A stretch of DNA of 49,235 bases from CAZFZT01 sp964523675 (lineage in GTDB: Bacteria; Planctomycetota; Phycisphaerae; Phycisphaerales; SM1A02): NCBI GenBank assembly GCA_964523675.1, contig CAZFZT010000014.1:1-49235 (forward strand). The letters run 5' to 3'. This document shows positions 8,864 to 17,549 of the stretch, piece by piece. A program made the translations under genes and the position numbers. How positions within the stretch are numbered: position 1 is the first letter of the stretch; the number at the start of each line of letters is the position of its first letter. Below the pieces are notes generated by a model. It worked only from the letters and a program-made list of their open reading frames with translations. It was not told where the DNA came from and searched no databases.

Positions 8864-10327
8864 TCACTCCTTTGAAGATGCCGTCGCTTCCTCTTCCTTC
8901 TGCTGCTGATCGTGTTGTTCCTCATGGTCACTTGCCGAAGCGGCATCATCCTTCTCTGATGGATCTGCCGGGGGCGCAGCGTCAACAGGCCCGCCAAGGA
9001 TGGCATCGGCTGCGGATTCAGCTTGCTCGTCAATGGCGAGCGCTTCACTCAAGGTCGGCTCGTCATCGCCGAGCAAGGCAGCGCCGGCAGCCATCTCCGC
9101 TGCTCGCCGCTTCTCCTGCTCCTCCTTCTCCTTGGCCTGTTCCTCTGCGACCACCTTGGCCTTCGCAGCACAAGCCATGACGATCTTGTGCGCGATGCCG
9201 TGCGAGATCTCCAGTTCCTGTTGCAGCGTGCTCACACCGACTTCTTCGACATCGAACACACTGATCATGCCGAGCGCGCCCATCTTGTCGAGCATCTCTT
9301 CGGTCACGCCCTCAATCGGCTTGACGGTCTGCTCCAGAATCTCAAGCCCCTTGCTGAACTCAGCAGGCGTGAGAATGTCGATATCCCAACCGGTCAAGCG
9401 AGCAGCAAGGCGCACGTTCTGGCCGCGCCGGCCGATCGCCAACGAAAGCTGATCCTCTCGCACGATGATCGTGGCGCGGCCGAGCTCGAAGCACAGACTG
9501 ACTTCTTCGACTTCGGCGGGCTTGAGCGCGTTGCCGATGAGAATCTGGCTCGACTCGTTCCAACGGACGATGTCAATCTTCTCACCGGCAAGCTCATCGA
9601 CGATGTTGCGAATACGGCTGCCTCGCACGCCAACGCAAGCACCCACCGCATCGACCTTTGAGTCGATGGAGGACACAGCCAACTTGGTTCGAAAGCCGGG
9701 CTCGCGGGCAATCGCCTTGATCTCAATCACGCGCTCGGCGACTTCGGGCACTTCAGCTTCGAAGAGCTTGCGAATGAAGTCGGGATGGCTGCGCGAGAGC
9801 ACGATCTTCACCTGACTGCCCGCTTCGCGCACATCCACCACAAGGCACCGCACTCGATCGCCAGGATGAAACTGTTCGCCCGGAATCTGCTCGGAGCGCG
9901 GCATGAAGCCCTCCGCACGATCGATCTGCACGATGAGCGCGCCGCCCTCATACCGGTGCGCGGTGCCGGTGATGATCTCACCACGCCGTTTGATGAAGTC
10001 CGTGAAAATGCTGTTTCGTTCATCTTCACGGAAGCGCTGAATCATGACCTGTTTCGCGGTTTGTGCCGGGATGCGGCCCAGGCGTTCAAGCGGGATGATC
10101 TCGCGCGTCGGTTCGCCGCCTTCAACCTCTGACGGATGGTTGCGCCACAGCGTAATCTCACCGGAGGTTCGATCCATCGAACAACCAAACTCCTCCGTGT
10201 CGATCGAGTTGAAGTGTTTGCGCGCGGCAGACACCATCGCCTGCTCAAGGTCTTGAATGAGCAGGTCGCGGTCGATGTTTCGATCACGAGCGATGGAGTC
10301 GAGGATGCGGAGGGTTTCAGGATTCAT
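8864..10327 (-). CDS. nusA: Transcription termination/antitermination factor NusA
   Basis: A 487-residue RNA polymerase-associated factor for pausing, termination and antitermination. The N-terminal RNAP-binding domain is at about 1-110, the S1 domain at about 112-190 (GEIITGTAHRYEGGALIVQI) and tandem KH domains at about 200-345. KH1 contains VGACVGVRGSRIRNIVDELAGEKIDIV and KH2 contains LAIGRRGQNVRLAARLTGWDIDI. A single helix-hairpin-helix-like segment follows (about 350-410). The C-terminus is a very acidic, Gln/Glu/Asp-rich tail of about 65 residues, perhaps disordered. The start codon is ATG. It heads the nusA-infB operon and is preceded by an unusually long, structured non-coding leader. 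Confidence 0.97.
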   Translation of the reverse strand: MNPETLRILDSIARDRNIDRDLLIQDLEQAMVSAARKHFNSIDTEEFGCSMDRTSGEITLWRNHPSEVEGGEPTREIIPLERLGRIPAQTAKQVMIQRFREDERNSIFTDFIKRRGEIITGTAHRYEGGALIVQIDRAEGFMPRSEQIPGEQFHPGDRVRCLVVDVREAGSQVKIVLSRSHPDFIRKLFEAEVPEVAERVIEIKAIAREPGFRTKLAVSSIDSKVDAVGACVGVRGSRIRNIVDELAGEKIDIVRWNESSQILIGNALKPAEVEEVSLCFELGRATIIVREDQLSLAIGRRGQNVRLAARLTGWDIDILTPAEFSKGLEILEQTVKPIEGVTEEMLDKMGALGMISVFDVEEVGVSTLQQELEISHGIAHKIVMACAAKAKVVAEEQAKEKEEQEKRRAAEMAAGAALLGDDEPTLSEALAIDEQAESAADAILGGPVDAAPPADPSEKDDAASASDHEEQHDQQQKEEEATASSKE

Positions 10328-10422
10328 GATGGCTTCCGTATGTGGTTGTTGAGATGGTGGGATGTCTTAGAAAATGAATGCTTCCTGCTGCACAGCGAAG
10401 GGTGAACTTCCAAAACGACAAA

Positions 10423-10458
10423 CCCACGGGCGATCCTGCAGGTGGATCAGCCCGTGGG
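10423..10458 (-). terminator. Terminator-like hairpin in the nusA leader (possible attenuator)
   Basis: CCCACGGGC (10423-10431) pairs perfectly with GCCCGTGGG (10450-10458), with a further GATCC/GGATC pair inside. On the minus strand the stem is followed by TTTGTCGTTTTGG, a broken U-tract. It lies 95 bp before the nusA start, so it could end a leader RNA or attenuate the operon. Confidence 0.55.
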
Positions 10459-10735
10459 CCCGCATGCATGAACCTGTGCGCTGTGCGTCAGGTCAATTTC
10501 ACCGCCAATCTGCCGGGAGGCATAACTGGCGGCGACGCTGCGCACATTGCCCGAAGGGCTCTGCGGCACAACGGCGCCTCCGAGTGGCGGCTGCGGGCCT
10601 TCTGAGCCCAGCTCACGACATGACGGGTTTCAATCGTCATGGCGAGTAACTGGTTGAATGGCGAGGTGGATCACCATGCTGCTCCGAATATCAGATCAAA
10701 AATCACGCGGCCCACGCGGACCGTGTGGTAAGAGT

Positions 10736-10764
10736 ACGGTAGGCCCCGTCATCGAAGCTGTCAA
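10736..10764 (-). promoter_or_regulatory. Sigma70-type promoter for the nusA leader
   Basis: On the minus strand TTGACA (10759-10764) is a perfect -35. It is followed after exactly 17 nt by TACCGT (10736-10741), which keeps the first, second and last bases of TATAAT. It lies just downstream of the LOG stop codon. Confidence 0.6.
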
Positions 10765-10806
10765 TTCTTGGCCATCGATGCATCGCCCGGGCACCCCCAC
10801 GATACG

Positions 10807-11622
10807 TCAGGAAGTCGAGACGGCACTCGCTTGACCGAATTCACTCTCACCAAGGAGCCGGCTCGGCCGCACCCGCTTCTTCCACCGAAAGCCGAACTCC
10901 TCCACGGCTGTATTGGCGATCCGGCTCACTGCCTCATCGATTGAGTCGGTGAAGATGATCCGTTCATAATCAGCCGCGTCAATCGTCTTCTCCCGCACCA
11001 TGCCTTCGAGGAGCTCACGCAACGGCTGCCAATAGCTGTTTCCCATCAAAATCAGGGGAAAGTCGTGGATCTTGCGGGTCTGGATCAATGTGGCCGTCTC
11101 GAAAATCTCATCAAGGGTTCCGAAACCGCCGGGCAGCGCGATGAACGCGTAGGAATACTTCACGAGCATGACCTTGCGCACGAAGAAGTAGCGGAAGTCG
11201 ATGAATCGATCCACATACGGATTCGGCTTCTGCTCCATCGGCAGCTCGATGTTGCAGCCGATCGATCGGCCGCCTGCCTCTCGAGCGCCTCGATTGGCTG
11301 CCTCCATAATGCCGGGCCCGCCACCAGTAATGACCGTGAAACCGATCTCGGCCAGCCGCCTGCCGACTTCCACACCCATCGCGTAGTACGGGCTGTCCTC
11401 CTTAAATCGCGCCGAGCCAAACACAGTCACACACGGCCCGACAAAGTGAAGGGCTCGAAAGCCCCGCATGAACTCGCGCATGATGCGGAGTAATCGGGCG
11501 AACTCAAACGTGCGCGAGTGCGGTCCTTCGAGGAACTCGACGACCTCCGGCTCCGGCGGCGGAGACTTGCCCCATGTCTCGCGACTATTCACTGCCTTCA
11601 CATCGCCTTCGCTCTTGGACAT
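10807..11622 (-). CDS. LOG-family Rossmann protein (TIGR00730 type)
   Basis: A 271-residue protein of the 'lysine decarboxylase-like' family that includes cytokinin-activating LOG phosphoribohydrolases and bacterial nucleotide 5'-monophosphate nucleosidases. It shows the paired signature: GGGPGIMEAANRGA near residues 99-112 and PGGFGTLDEIFE near 163-174. The Arg and Glu residues of these loops form the active site in characterised members. The expected activity is release of ribose 5-phosphate from an N6-modified AMP or another nucleoside monophosphate; the substrate is not predictable. About 55 residues precede the usual domain start. A TACCAT box 6 nt before the ATG suggests a leaderless transcript. 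It is upstream of nusA on the same strand but separated by a new promoter. Confidence 0.88.
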   Translation of the reverse strand: MSKSEGDVKAVNSRETWGKSPPPEPEVVEFLEGPHSRTFEFARLLRIMREFMRGFRALHFVGPCVTVFGSARFKEDSPYYAMGVEVGRRLAEIGFTVITGGGPGIMEAANRGAREAGGRSIGCNIELPMEQKPNPYVDRFIDFRYFFVRKVMLVKYSYAFIALPGGFGTLDEIFETATLIQTRKIHDFPLILMGNSYWQPLRELLEGMVREKTIDAADYERIIFTDSIDEAVSRIANTAVEEFGFRWKKRVRPSRLLGESEFGQASAVSTS

Positions 11623-11628
11623 GGATTG

Positions 11629-11634
11629 ATGGTA
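11629..11634 (-). promoter_or_regulatory. -10 box of the LOG gene (leaderless type)
   Basis: On the minus strand TACCAT ends 6 nt before the ATG at 11622, with no Shine-Dalgarno sequence between them. Confidence 0.45.
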
Positions 11635-11682
11635 TGGGAATGACTGATGCGGTGATTGGCCAGGGAAGACCTGCGCAGTCGC

Positions 11683-12744
11683 TCAGTTCAAGGGTGTACG
11701 CTCGCGCGGCAACTGAAAAGCGCTGGGTAACAGATATGTTCTGCCGCCATGGACAAAAACCTCGCCGCTGATGAGTACCGCCGCCGTGGGGCCGGCCTGG
11801 CGCGCAAATCGTTCAATTCGCTCAAGCAGGAGACATGGCACGAGTGTGAGCGGCGGGTCGGCCAGGTTCTGTACGTCCGCGTCGAGCACGAATTGCCATC
11901 GGCCACTCTCCTCTCGGACGATGCGTCCCCTGCGCTGCATCAGCATGGTTCCCTCCCGCCACTGCCTCATATCCCGCTCCCGGTCAGCGCCGGCTGTAGT
12001 ACCGCCGACCGGCTCATTGTCATCCCCGCTTACGACTTCCGCGCGATCACGATCCTCTGGAGCGCGCGGGACGATCGGCACACGGTGCAGTGGGCCCGAT
12101 TCGCTTTCCAGTTCGCGCATGACTTCTGCCGCCGTGCGACCGCCGCGCGGCGAGGAACGCACTTCGTCTGGCGCTTCCTCCAAGGCATCGCCACGACCGG
12201 TACCCTCGTCCTCGATTCGCTCAAGCCCGATCACTCGTCCTGGAGCTCGCAGCAGCAGGTAATTTTGTCTTTGATACACAAGCGTCTCACCAGTTAACTC
12301 GAGGGTGATACGCTGATTTGGCGTGGCTTCGATCACCTGCTCGATTTCGGTGAGAAATGAGTTCGGCGCCATCCGCATCTCCTCAGGGAGAGCGGTCATT
12401 GCCGGCGTCTGCTCCTCACGCGGCAAGAGACGAGCAATCCAGACCTTGCCTTCCTCGTCCCAGTGTAGAGTGGCGCTGACCTCGAGGACCGAGGAACCTT
12501 CCCTGAGTAATCCCCCCCGCTGCTGGAGCTCACCCTCCAGGATAGCAGCTTCTGCCCGCCGTGCTTCTTCGAGTGGCGTGGGAGCAATCGGTCGCTCTTC
12601 GGTCCACCGCTCCTCAGACCGGTTGCGATCACGCTCGCGCGTGCTCTGAGCTTCAGCGGGGCTGATAAATCCTGCGAAGAGAGCTACGGCGAAGACCGTG
12701 AGAGCTCCTGTTCTCTTTGCACTCGTGCGGCTGATCATTGGCAA
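11683..12744 (-). CDS. Exported protein with two related domains, function unknown
   Basis: A 353-residue protein. The signal peptide (about 1-32) ends in PAEAQS. A charged Arg/Glu-rich linker follows. Two similar units come next: residues about 75-175 (LREGSSVLEVSATLHWDEEGKVW, ending in ITLELTGETLVYQRQNYLLLR) and about 262-345 (LMQRRGRIVREESGRWQFVLDAD, ending in VLISGEVFVHGGRTYLLPSAF). Both have a hydrophobic beta-strand entry, a W-containing strand, a middle helix beginning around a Leu/Pro segment, and an exit of 'G..(Y/H).G/Q..YLL'. It is a duplicated beta-rich domain of a kind seen in planctomycete exported proteins. No catalytic motif is visible. It is divergent from the membrane protein at 12919, with a 174-bp gap. 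Confidence 0.7.
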   Translation of the reverse strand: MPMISRTSAKRTGALTVFAVALFAGFISPAEAQSTRERDRNRSEERWTEERPIAPTPLEEARRAEAAILEGELQQRGGLLREGSSVLEVSATLHWDEEGKVWIARLLPREEQTPAMTALPEEMRMAPNSFLTEIEQVIEATPNQRITLELTGETLVYQRQNYLLLRAPGRVIGLERIEDEGTGRGDALEEAPDEVRSSPRGGRTAAEVMRELESESGPLHRVPIVPRAPEDRDRAEVVSGDDNEPVGGTTAGADRERDMRQWREGTMLMQRRGRIVREESGRWQFVLDADVQNLADPPLTLVPCLLLERIERFARQAGPTAAVLISGEVFVHGGRTYLLPSAFQLPRERTPLN

Positions 12745-12918
12745 ATTCCTGGCTTCGGACCGTCAGATAACGTCACACTGTTTTTCGGCTTGATCGCGCG
12801 ATTGTATTCACAAGCGGGGTGCATCATGACGCAACTGTGGGCCAAATCGGCTCATTATCAGCCGCGATCGCGCCGATGAATCTCATCCACGCGCGGTTCC
12901 GCCGCACATCCTGAGGTC

Positions 12919-13842
12919 ATGTTGCCGCAACAGCACCAACAGAGCATTCGGCTGACGATCACCCGCCTCCGGAGGGGCGCGATCATTTGCTGCTGGATCG
13001 TCGGCATCGCGCTCGGCACGCAGTCGCTGATCTGGGCTCTCGCCAGCGCCACCAATCTGCGCTACGCACATCCCGCCACCAATGCCGCCGATGTTCCCGA
13101 TATCGTGCAGGCGGATGAACTGCTGCAGCAACCCGGCCGAATCCTCGCGCCGAAGGTTGAAGAACAGCCGGCGGTTCAGGAACCAGTTGAACCGCCTCCA
13201 ATGCAGATGAGCAGAATGGATGCGTGGTTTGGCGCAGCATACGGCATGGCCGGCGGAGTAGGCCGCGTCGCCATGATCGTCTTGATCGCAACCATGGGCA
13301 TGGGAGTCATGCTGGGCGCGAGCGCAGGTGTTCAAGGTGCGGAGCGGACGGTGCTCGCATTCATGTGGGCCGTGCTTGTTGCCGCGCTTGTTCTTCCGCT
13401 TGGCTCGACGTTGCACATGCCTTGGCCGGATGGCGCGCTCTCAACATACGATGCGATGACCTCGTGTGTCGATCAGATTGAAGCCGCTCGCGCTGCGGCG
13501 ATCGCAGGTGAGGCGGTCGATGCCGATGCCCCTTCAATGACGGTAGCCCTCGCCCGCTTTCTCCTGCTTCCGTTCACCTGTCTCGTTGGCATCGTCATGA
13601 TCGGATTGCGATTTAGCGGAGCCGTCGAGACCGCCGTTCTCCGGCGCGAGAGCATGAAAGTTGATCCCGCAATCGAGCGCGAAGCAACGAATATCTCACC
13701 CACAAGCTTGCACGGCGCACGCGGCTCCAGCATTATCAGCCGGACCGTGGCGGCCGAGCCGGCGCTTGAAGCCGACACCACCATTGCACCGGCGACTCAA
13801 AGTACGGCCGCCGACGATGGTCCACCACGTCGTCTGATCTGA
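12919..13842 (+). CDS. Multi-pass membrane protein, function unknown
   Basis: A 307-residue protein with four predicted transmembrane segments: about 21-43, 110-131, 141-163 and 206-229. The loop between the first and second segments is about 65 residues, Pro/Glu/Gln-rich and probably extracytoplasmic. The C-terminal 75 residues are soluble and Thr/Ala-rich. No transporter or enzyme motif is visible. The start is uncertain: TGAGG stands close to the ATG, and a CATCCT hexamer lies 6 nt upstream. The gene ends 26 bp from the convergent MFS gene. Confidence 0.6.
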   Translation: MLPQQHQQSIRLTITRLRRGAIICCWIVGIALGTQSLIWALASATNLRYAHPATNAADVPDIVQADELLQQPGRILAPKVEEQPAVQEPVEPPPMQMSRMDAWFGAAYGMAGGVGRVAMIVLIATMGMGVMLGASAGVQGAERTVLAFMWAVLVAALVLPLGSTLHMPWPDGALSTYDAMTSCVDQIEAARAAAIAGEAVDADAPSMTVALARFLLLPFTCLVGIVMIGLRFSGAVETAVLRRESMKVDPAIEREATNISPTSLHGARGSSIISRTVAAEPALEADTTIAPATQSTAADDGPPRRLI

Positions 13843-13867
13843 ACCCGGCGATCACGTCCGAGCAACA

Positions 13868-15253
13868 TCAGCCCGCGGCCGGCGGCAGAACGGGTGGCCC
13901 TTCAGAAAACTGCGAGCCATGCCCCGCCCCGCTCATTCGCTTGTGCAATAAACCGAACCCGATGGCGCCGGTCACGTTGAGCAGAAGGCAGAATGCGAAC
14001 ACCCACGCTCCGCTGCCTGGGTTGATCGTGTTTAGCCATTCGTACACACCGACTGCGATCAACGGCGCGAGAATACCGCGTACGCCCGTGAGCGTCACAT
14101 GGACACCCATGTATTGCGACGCCTTGTGCGCCGGTGCGAAGTCGTGGTGTCCGAGGTTCCACGCGAGCATCCCCCCACCAAATGCAACCCCCTGAAGTGT
14201 CGCCGATAACGCAAGCCACATTGGCTGAACCGTAACCGCTGCCAGCAGCATGGCCAATGCGGCAGCAACGAAGGTCCAACTATGGATCGCTCGGAACTTG
14301 ATCACATGAACTCGATCGAGCAGACGTGACCAGAACGGAATCGACAGGGGCGTGAGCACGATCGGAATGATGCCGCTGATGAGCATGCCGCCTCGATAGC
14401 CGAACCCAAAAAGTTCGCGCAGCATGATGACCAACGGCGCGGTAATCATCATGTTTCCCGTACCGAAGATAAACATCGTGATCATGAACTGGCGGTAAAT
14501 GCGATCGTTGGCGAGGACGTGCCAGAGTTGCAAGGGACTCACCATCGCGCGCGTGGTCGAACCGCGCCGCTCGGCCAGCAGCAACGCCCGGTGACCGCGA
14601 ACGCGCATCCGGCCATACACCATCGCGCCGGCAACGCCGAAGACAGCGGCGAGCGGATAGATCAATCGAAAGGCGTCTTCATGCCACGTCATCGCTTCCG
14701 CCAGCAAGAACCCCGCAGTGGCCAGGAGAAGCGACTGCACGGTTGCCAATTTTCCAGCCATGTTGGCTCGTGCGTAGCGCGGATAATTGGCCCGCCAGAC
14801 GGTCGCGCGAATCGTGACCACGCCGGCCCAGCACGACCGCGCGCCGACAACACATACCGCAAGCATGAGAAGTCCCCACACATTGAGCGGCGCGAGGGCG
14901 ATCACGGCGACGAAGAGAGCGGTGGCGATCTTCAATCCCAGAAGAAACCTGATCTTGTTCCGGCCGTGCGACATGGCGGCCCACAAGAAGCTTGTGATAT
15001 TCGCAAAGGCCGGCGCACCCGCCAGCAGAGCAACCACGAAGTTCAGCCCCTTCTCCGGCACCGCAGCTTCAAACGCGTTCTTGGCGATCACGCTCACCAT
15101 CCCACCCTCCACAACTCCCATCATGATCGGCAGCAACGCCCAGACAGTCAGTTCACGTCGATAGTGAGCCCGCGAAAGTTGCGGCATGGCTCTCGGGTGG
15201 AAGGACCCGACAACCCTTCGAACCGTTCGGATGGTGGCATCAACCGGCGACAT
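13868..15253 (-). CDS. Major facilitator superfamily transporter
   Basis: A 461-residue membrane protein with about 11-12 hydrophobic segments in two halves, as in MFS permeases. After about 30 soluble residues the first segment is near 33-58 (LTVWALLPIMMGVVEGGMVS). The central cytoplasmic loop (about 215-240: RMRVRGHRALLLAERRGSTTR) is basic, as usual for the loop between helices 6 and 7. Short Arg/His-rich turns after helices 2 and 8 fit the family. No residues point to a substrate. The next gene upstream on the opposite strand is the first PEP-CTERM-like gene, 232 bp away. Confidence 0.75.
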   Translation of the reverse strand: MSPVDATIRTVRRVVGSFHPRAMPQLSRAHYRRELTVWALLPIMMGVVEGGMVSVIAKNAFEAAVPEKGLNFVVALLAGAPAFANITSFLWAAMSHGRNKIRFLLGLKIATALFVAVIALAPLNVWGLLMLAVCVVGARSCWAGVVTIRATVWRANYPRYARANMAGKLATVQSLLLATAGFLLAEAMTWHEDAFRLIYPLAAVFGVAGAMVYGRMRVRGHRALLLAERRGSTTRAMVSPLQLWHVLANDRIYRQFMITMFIFGTGNMMITAPLVIMLRELFGFGYRGGMLISGIIPIVLTPLSIPFWSRLLDRVHVIKFRAIHSWTFVAAALAMLLAAVTVQPMWLALSATLQGVAFGGGMLAWNLGHHDFAPAHKASQYMGVHVTLTGVRGILAPLIAVGVYEWLNTINPGSGAWVFAFCLLLNVTGAIGFGLLHKRMSGAGHGSQFSEGPPVLPPAAG

Positions 15254-15485
15254 GTCGGCAAAGCATTGTCAGCGAGTTACCGGACGGCAACCATCACGTC
15301 CAGAATTGACCAAATTCACCAGCTCTCCCGTGTTCTCACAGGCCTTTGAGGTTGCGCAAAAGTTTTCGTCGCGCAAGCGACTTTACGGCTTGTTTCCAGA
15401 AGGAACGTATGCATACTGGCGCGGCTGGCCGCTTCTGTCCGCGGCCGTAACCTTTTGAACTTGGCTGGAGAGGAGATCAAGCAAG

Positions 15486-16115
15486 ATGCGTTTCAATATG
15501 ATCTGGGCTGGCGGGTTGCTCTGTGCTGCATTATGTGCCGCGACATCGACCGCCGACGTGATTCTCATCGAGAGTGACACGCTCAACAGTGAATGGGGTC
15601 TCGGAGAGTTCACCGGTTCCATCGAGTACGAAGCGGGCGCGGTCGGAACATTGACCATCACGCTCACCAACACGAGCGCCCCTTCGAATGGCGGCTTCCT
15701 GACCGCCTTCGTCTTCAACGTCAATAGCTCAGATGCTGGCGTGAGCGCCTCGCTGACGTCGTCAACACATGCTGGCATGACTGCCCTCGTCGGCCAGGCG
15801 GCCGGCTCCTTCGGAACCTTTCTGGCGGGAGCGGGCACTGCTGGAAGTTTCCTTGGCGGGCCTCCCGGAGGCGGCATCGCGATCGGCGCAACCGGCACCT
15901 TTGTTTTCGACATCTTTGCAAGCGATGCAGGTTCGCTTTCCGCGATTGATTTTCTGATCGCAGGTCCGAATGAGTTCGGCTTCGTCACGCGCTTTATGGG
16001 ATTCGACGATGATGGGTCCGATATGGTGCCCGGCTCTAACGTCCCCGCGCCTGGCGCCCTCGCCCTGCTGACGCTCAGCGGGCTGCTTTGCAACGCTCGG
16101 CGACGCCGCACCTGA
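15486..16115 (+). CDS. Exported protein with a PEP-CTERM-like C-terminal anchor (first of a pair)
   Basis: A 209-residue protein. The signal peptide (about 1-23) ends in STADV. A beta-rich domain follows, with LTITLTNTSAPSNGGFLTAF and a closing GTFVFDIFAS strand. The C-terminus has the tripartite PEP-CTERM layout: VPAPGA, hydrophobic segment, RRRR. The canonical Pro-Glu-Pro is replaced by Pro-Ala-Pro, a variant common in Phycisphaerae-type genomes. Such tails are recognised by exosortase-type systems; no exosortase is in the window. GAGGAG lies 9-10 nt before the ATG. The next gene, at 16340, is a clear paralogue. Confidence 0.8.
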   Translation: MRFNMIWAGGLLCAALCAATSTADVILIESDTLNSEWGLGEFTGSIEYEAGAVGTLTITLTNTSAPSNGGFLTAFVFNVNSSDAGVSASLTSSTHAGMTALVGQAAGSFGTFLAGAGTAGSFLGGPPGGGIAIGATGTFVFDIFASDAGSLSAIDFLIAGPNEFGFVTRFMGFDDDGSDMVPGSNVPAPGALALLTLSGLLCNARRRRT

Positions 16116-16144
16116 AACCGTTCCAAGAGTCTCATCATTCCGAT

Positions 16145-16171
16145 GCCGGGCAGCGCAACCTGCTGCCCGGC
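16145..16171 (+). terminator. GC-rich hairpin after the first PEP-CTERM-like gene
   Basis: GCCGGGCAGC (16145-16154) pairs perfectly with GCTGCCCGGC (16162-16171) across a 7-nt loop, 30 bp after the stop codon. The following GTTCCTCTG is only weakly U-rich. Confidence 0.6.
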
Positions 16172-16339
16172 GTTCCTCTGCGCGCTGCACGTCCCAGAAC
16201 ACCGCTAACTCATACAGCCCCACCTGCATCCATTCGAGATGACCGCTGTGGATTTGCCCATGCGATTGACATTTTGCACGCTTGATTGACTGACACGACG
16301 ACTTCGCAGTTCCCACATCCCTCAATCAAGGAAGAAGAC

Positions 16340-16993
16340 ATGATGAATGTGCATCGTCTCCGCGTTGTTCGGATTTTCGCGCTCACCGGCATCGCTTCGA
16401 TAAGTGTCGCTTCGTCAGCGACCGCTGACGTCATCTTTGAAAGCGGTGAAGGCAGTACCGAATATCTCGGCGAGTTCACCGGCAGCATCTCCTACTTCGC
16501 CGATCTTCCGGAGTACGGCGTTCTGACGATTACGCTCACGAACACAAGCAATCCATCAAACGGCGGCAAGATCACCGGTTTCGTTTTCAACATCGACAGC
16601 AGTGATCCGTTTGCATCGGCAACACTCACGTCAGCCACGCATCCATTTCAGGGGTTGACCAATCATGCGGCGCCGCCCTTTGGATCGTCTTTCGCAGCCG
16701 GCGCCGCATTGGGTGGACATTGGGCCGGCGGTGGCAATCCAAACCCGGGCATCGCTGTTGGGCAGAGCGGCACATTCGTGTTTGACGTTCACGCTTCAGA
16801 CGCGCATCAGCTCGCGGCGGAGTCGTTCCTCGCCGGACCGTACGACTTCAACTTTGTCGTCCGGCTCCGGGGCTTTGCGGACGGCGGTTCGGATAAGGTT
16901 CCGGCGTTCATCACCGCGATTCCTACGCCGGCATCGGTAGCCCTGCTTGCACTCGCCGGATTGACACGCCGCCGTCGACGACGAACCGAATGA
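16340..16993 (+). CDS. Exported protein with a PEP-CTERM-like C-terminal anchor (second of a pair)
   Basis: A 217-residue paralogue of the preceding gene. The shared layout is: signal peptide ending SSATADVIF; EFTGSISY; then LTITLTNTSNPSNGGKITGF, FNIDSSDPFASATLTSATH and GTFVFDVHASDAH. The tail reads IPTPASVALLALAGL followed by RRRRR, again with the central Glu of PEP replaced, here by Thr. The function is unknown; both are probably cell-surface proteins. The start follows AAGGAAG about 7 nt upstream; the in-frame extension to 16286 lacks an RBS and would spoil the signal peptide. It arose by tandem duplication and has since diverged considerably. Confidence 0.8.
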   Translation: MMNVHRLRVVRIFALTGIASISVASSATADVIFESGEGSTEYLGEFTGSISYFADLPEYGVLTITLTNTSNPSNGGKITGFVFNIDSSDPFASATLTSATHPFQGLTNHAAPPFGSSFAAGAALGGHWAGGGNPNPGIAVGQSGTFVFDVHASDAHQLAAESFLAGPYDFNFVVRLRGFADGGSDKVPAFITAIPTPASVALLALAGLTRRRRRRTE

Positions 16994-17039
16994 TACCGGC
17001 AGTTGACGGGTCGCCATCAAGGCGGTTGGATATGCTCGA

Positions 17040-17543
17040 ATGCCGCCGCGACTACACATCGTTCTGCTCACCCCGGAGATTCCGCAGAACACCGGCAACA
17101 TCGGGCGCACCGTCGCCGCCTTCCCCCGCTCCGTCGACGGCGCTGGCTGTCGCCTGCACATCATCCATCCGATTTCGTTTGAGATGACGGAGAAGGCGTT
17201 TCGCCGGGCCGGTCTCGACTATTGGCATCTCGTCGATTGGCGCGAACACGACTCATGGAATGCATTCCTCGAAACCGAGTCGCCGAAGCGCGGTCGGCTG
17301 TGGCTTTACACCACCAGGGCTACGCGTCCTCATTGGGATGCAACTTTTCAAGAGGGCGATTACCTCTTGTTCGGTCGTGAGACCAAAGGCGTCCCGCAGG
17401 AGATACAGGAATGGGTTGCGCAGCGTCATGGCGATGACCACCGAATTGCATTGCCGATGGACCCGGCGGCGCGATCGCTCAATCTTTCCACCGTCGTCTG
17501 CGCGGCGGCTTATGAAGCGCTTCGGCAGCTCGAAGCACGGTGA
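17040..17543 (+). CDS. trmL: tRNA (cytidine(34)-2'-O)-methyltransferase
   Basis: A 167-residue SPOUT-class methyltransferase that 2'-O-methylates the wobble base of leucine tRNAs. It has the TrmL layout: TPEIPQNTGNIGRTVAAF at the N-terminus (family EI/N-TGN-RT motif), LHIIHPISFEMTEKAFRRAGLDYW, then LLFGRETKGVPQEI (SAM-knot loop) and IALPMDPAARSLNLSTVVCAAAYEALRQL (the M-x(4)-RSLNLS knot motif). The segment between the first motif and CRLHII is a few residues longer than in most homologues. TATGCT at 17031 lies only 3 nt before the ATG and its role is uncertain. The next gene starts 6 bp after the stop. Confidence 0.9.
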   Translation: MPPRLHIVLLTPEIPQNTGNIGRTVAAFPRSVDGAGCRLHIIHPISFEMTEKAFRRAGLDYWHLVDWREHDSWNAFLETESPKRGRLWLYTTRATRPHWDATFQEGDYLLFGRETKGVPQEIQEWVAQRHGDDHRIALPMDPAARSLNLSTVVCAAAYEALRQLEAR

Positions 17544-17549
17544 ACCGCC

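Larger units (their letters stand above)
10328..10806 (-). promoter_or_regulatory. Long structured leader or small-RNA region upstream of nusA
   Basis: 479 bp without a credible gene, between the LOG gene and nusA. On the minus strand it holds a promoter (10736-10764) and a hairpin CATGACG/CGTCATG near 10615-10640. Nested stems follow: a GGAGGC/GCCTCC pair enclosing a GCCC-TTC-GGGC hairpin. Last is a terminator-like hairpin at 10423-10458. A transcript from this promoter would carry about 400 nt before nusA, or stop near 10420 as a small RNA of about 300 nt. The usual rimP gene upstream of nusA is absent. I could not match a known RNA family by eye. Confidence 0.5.
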
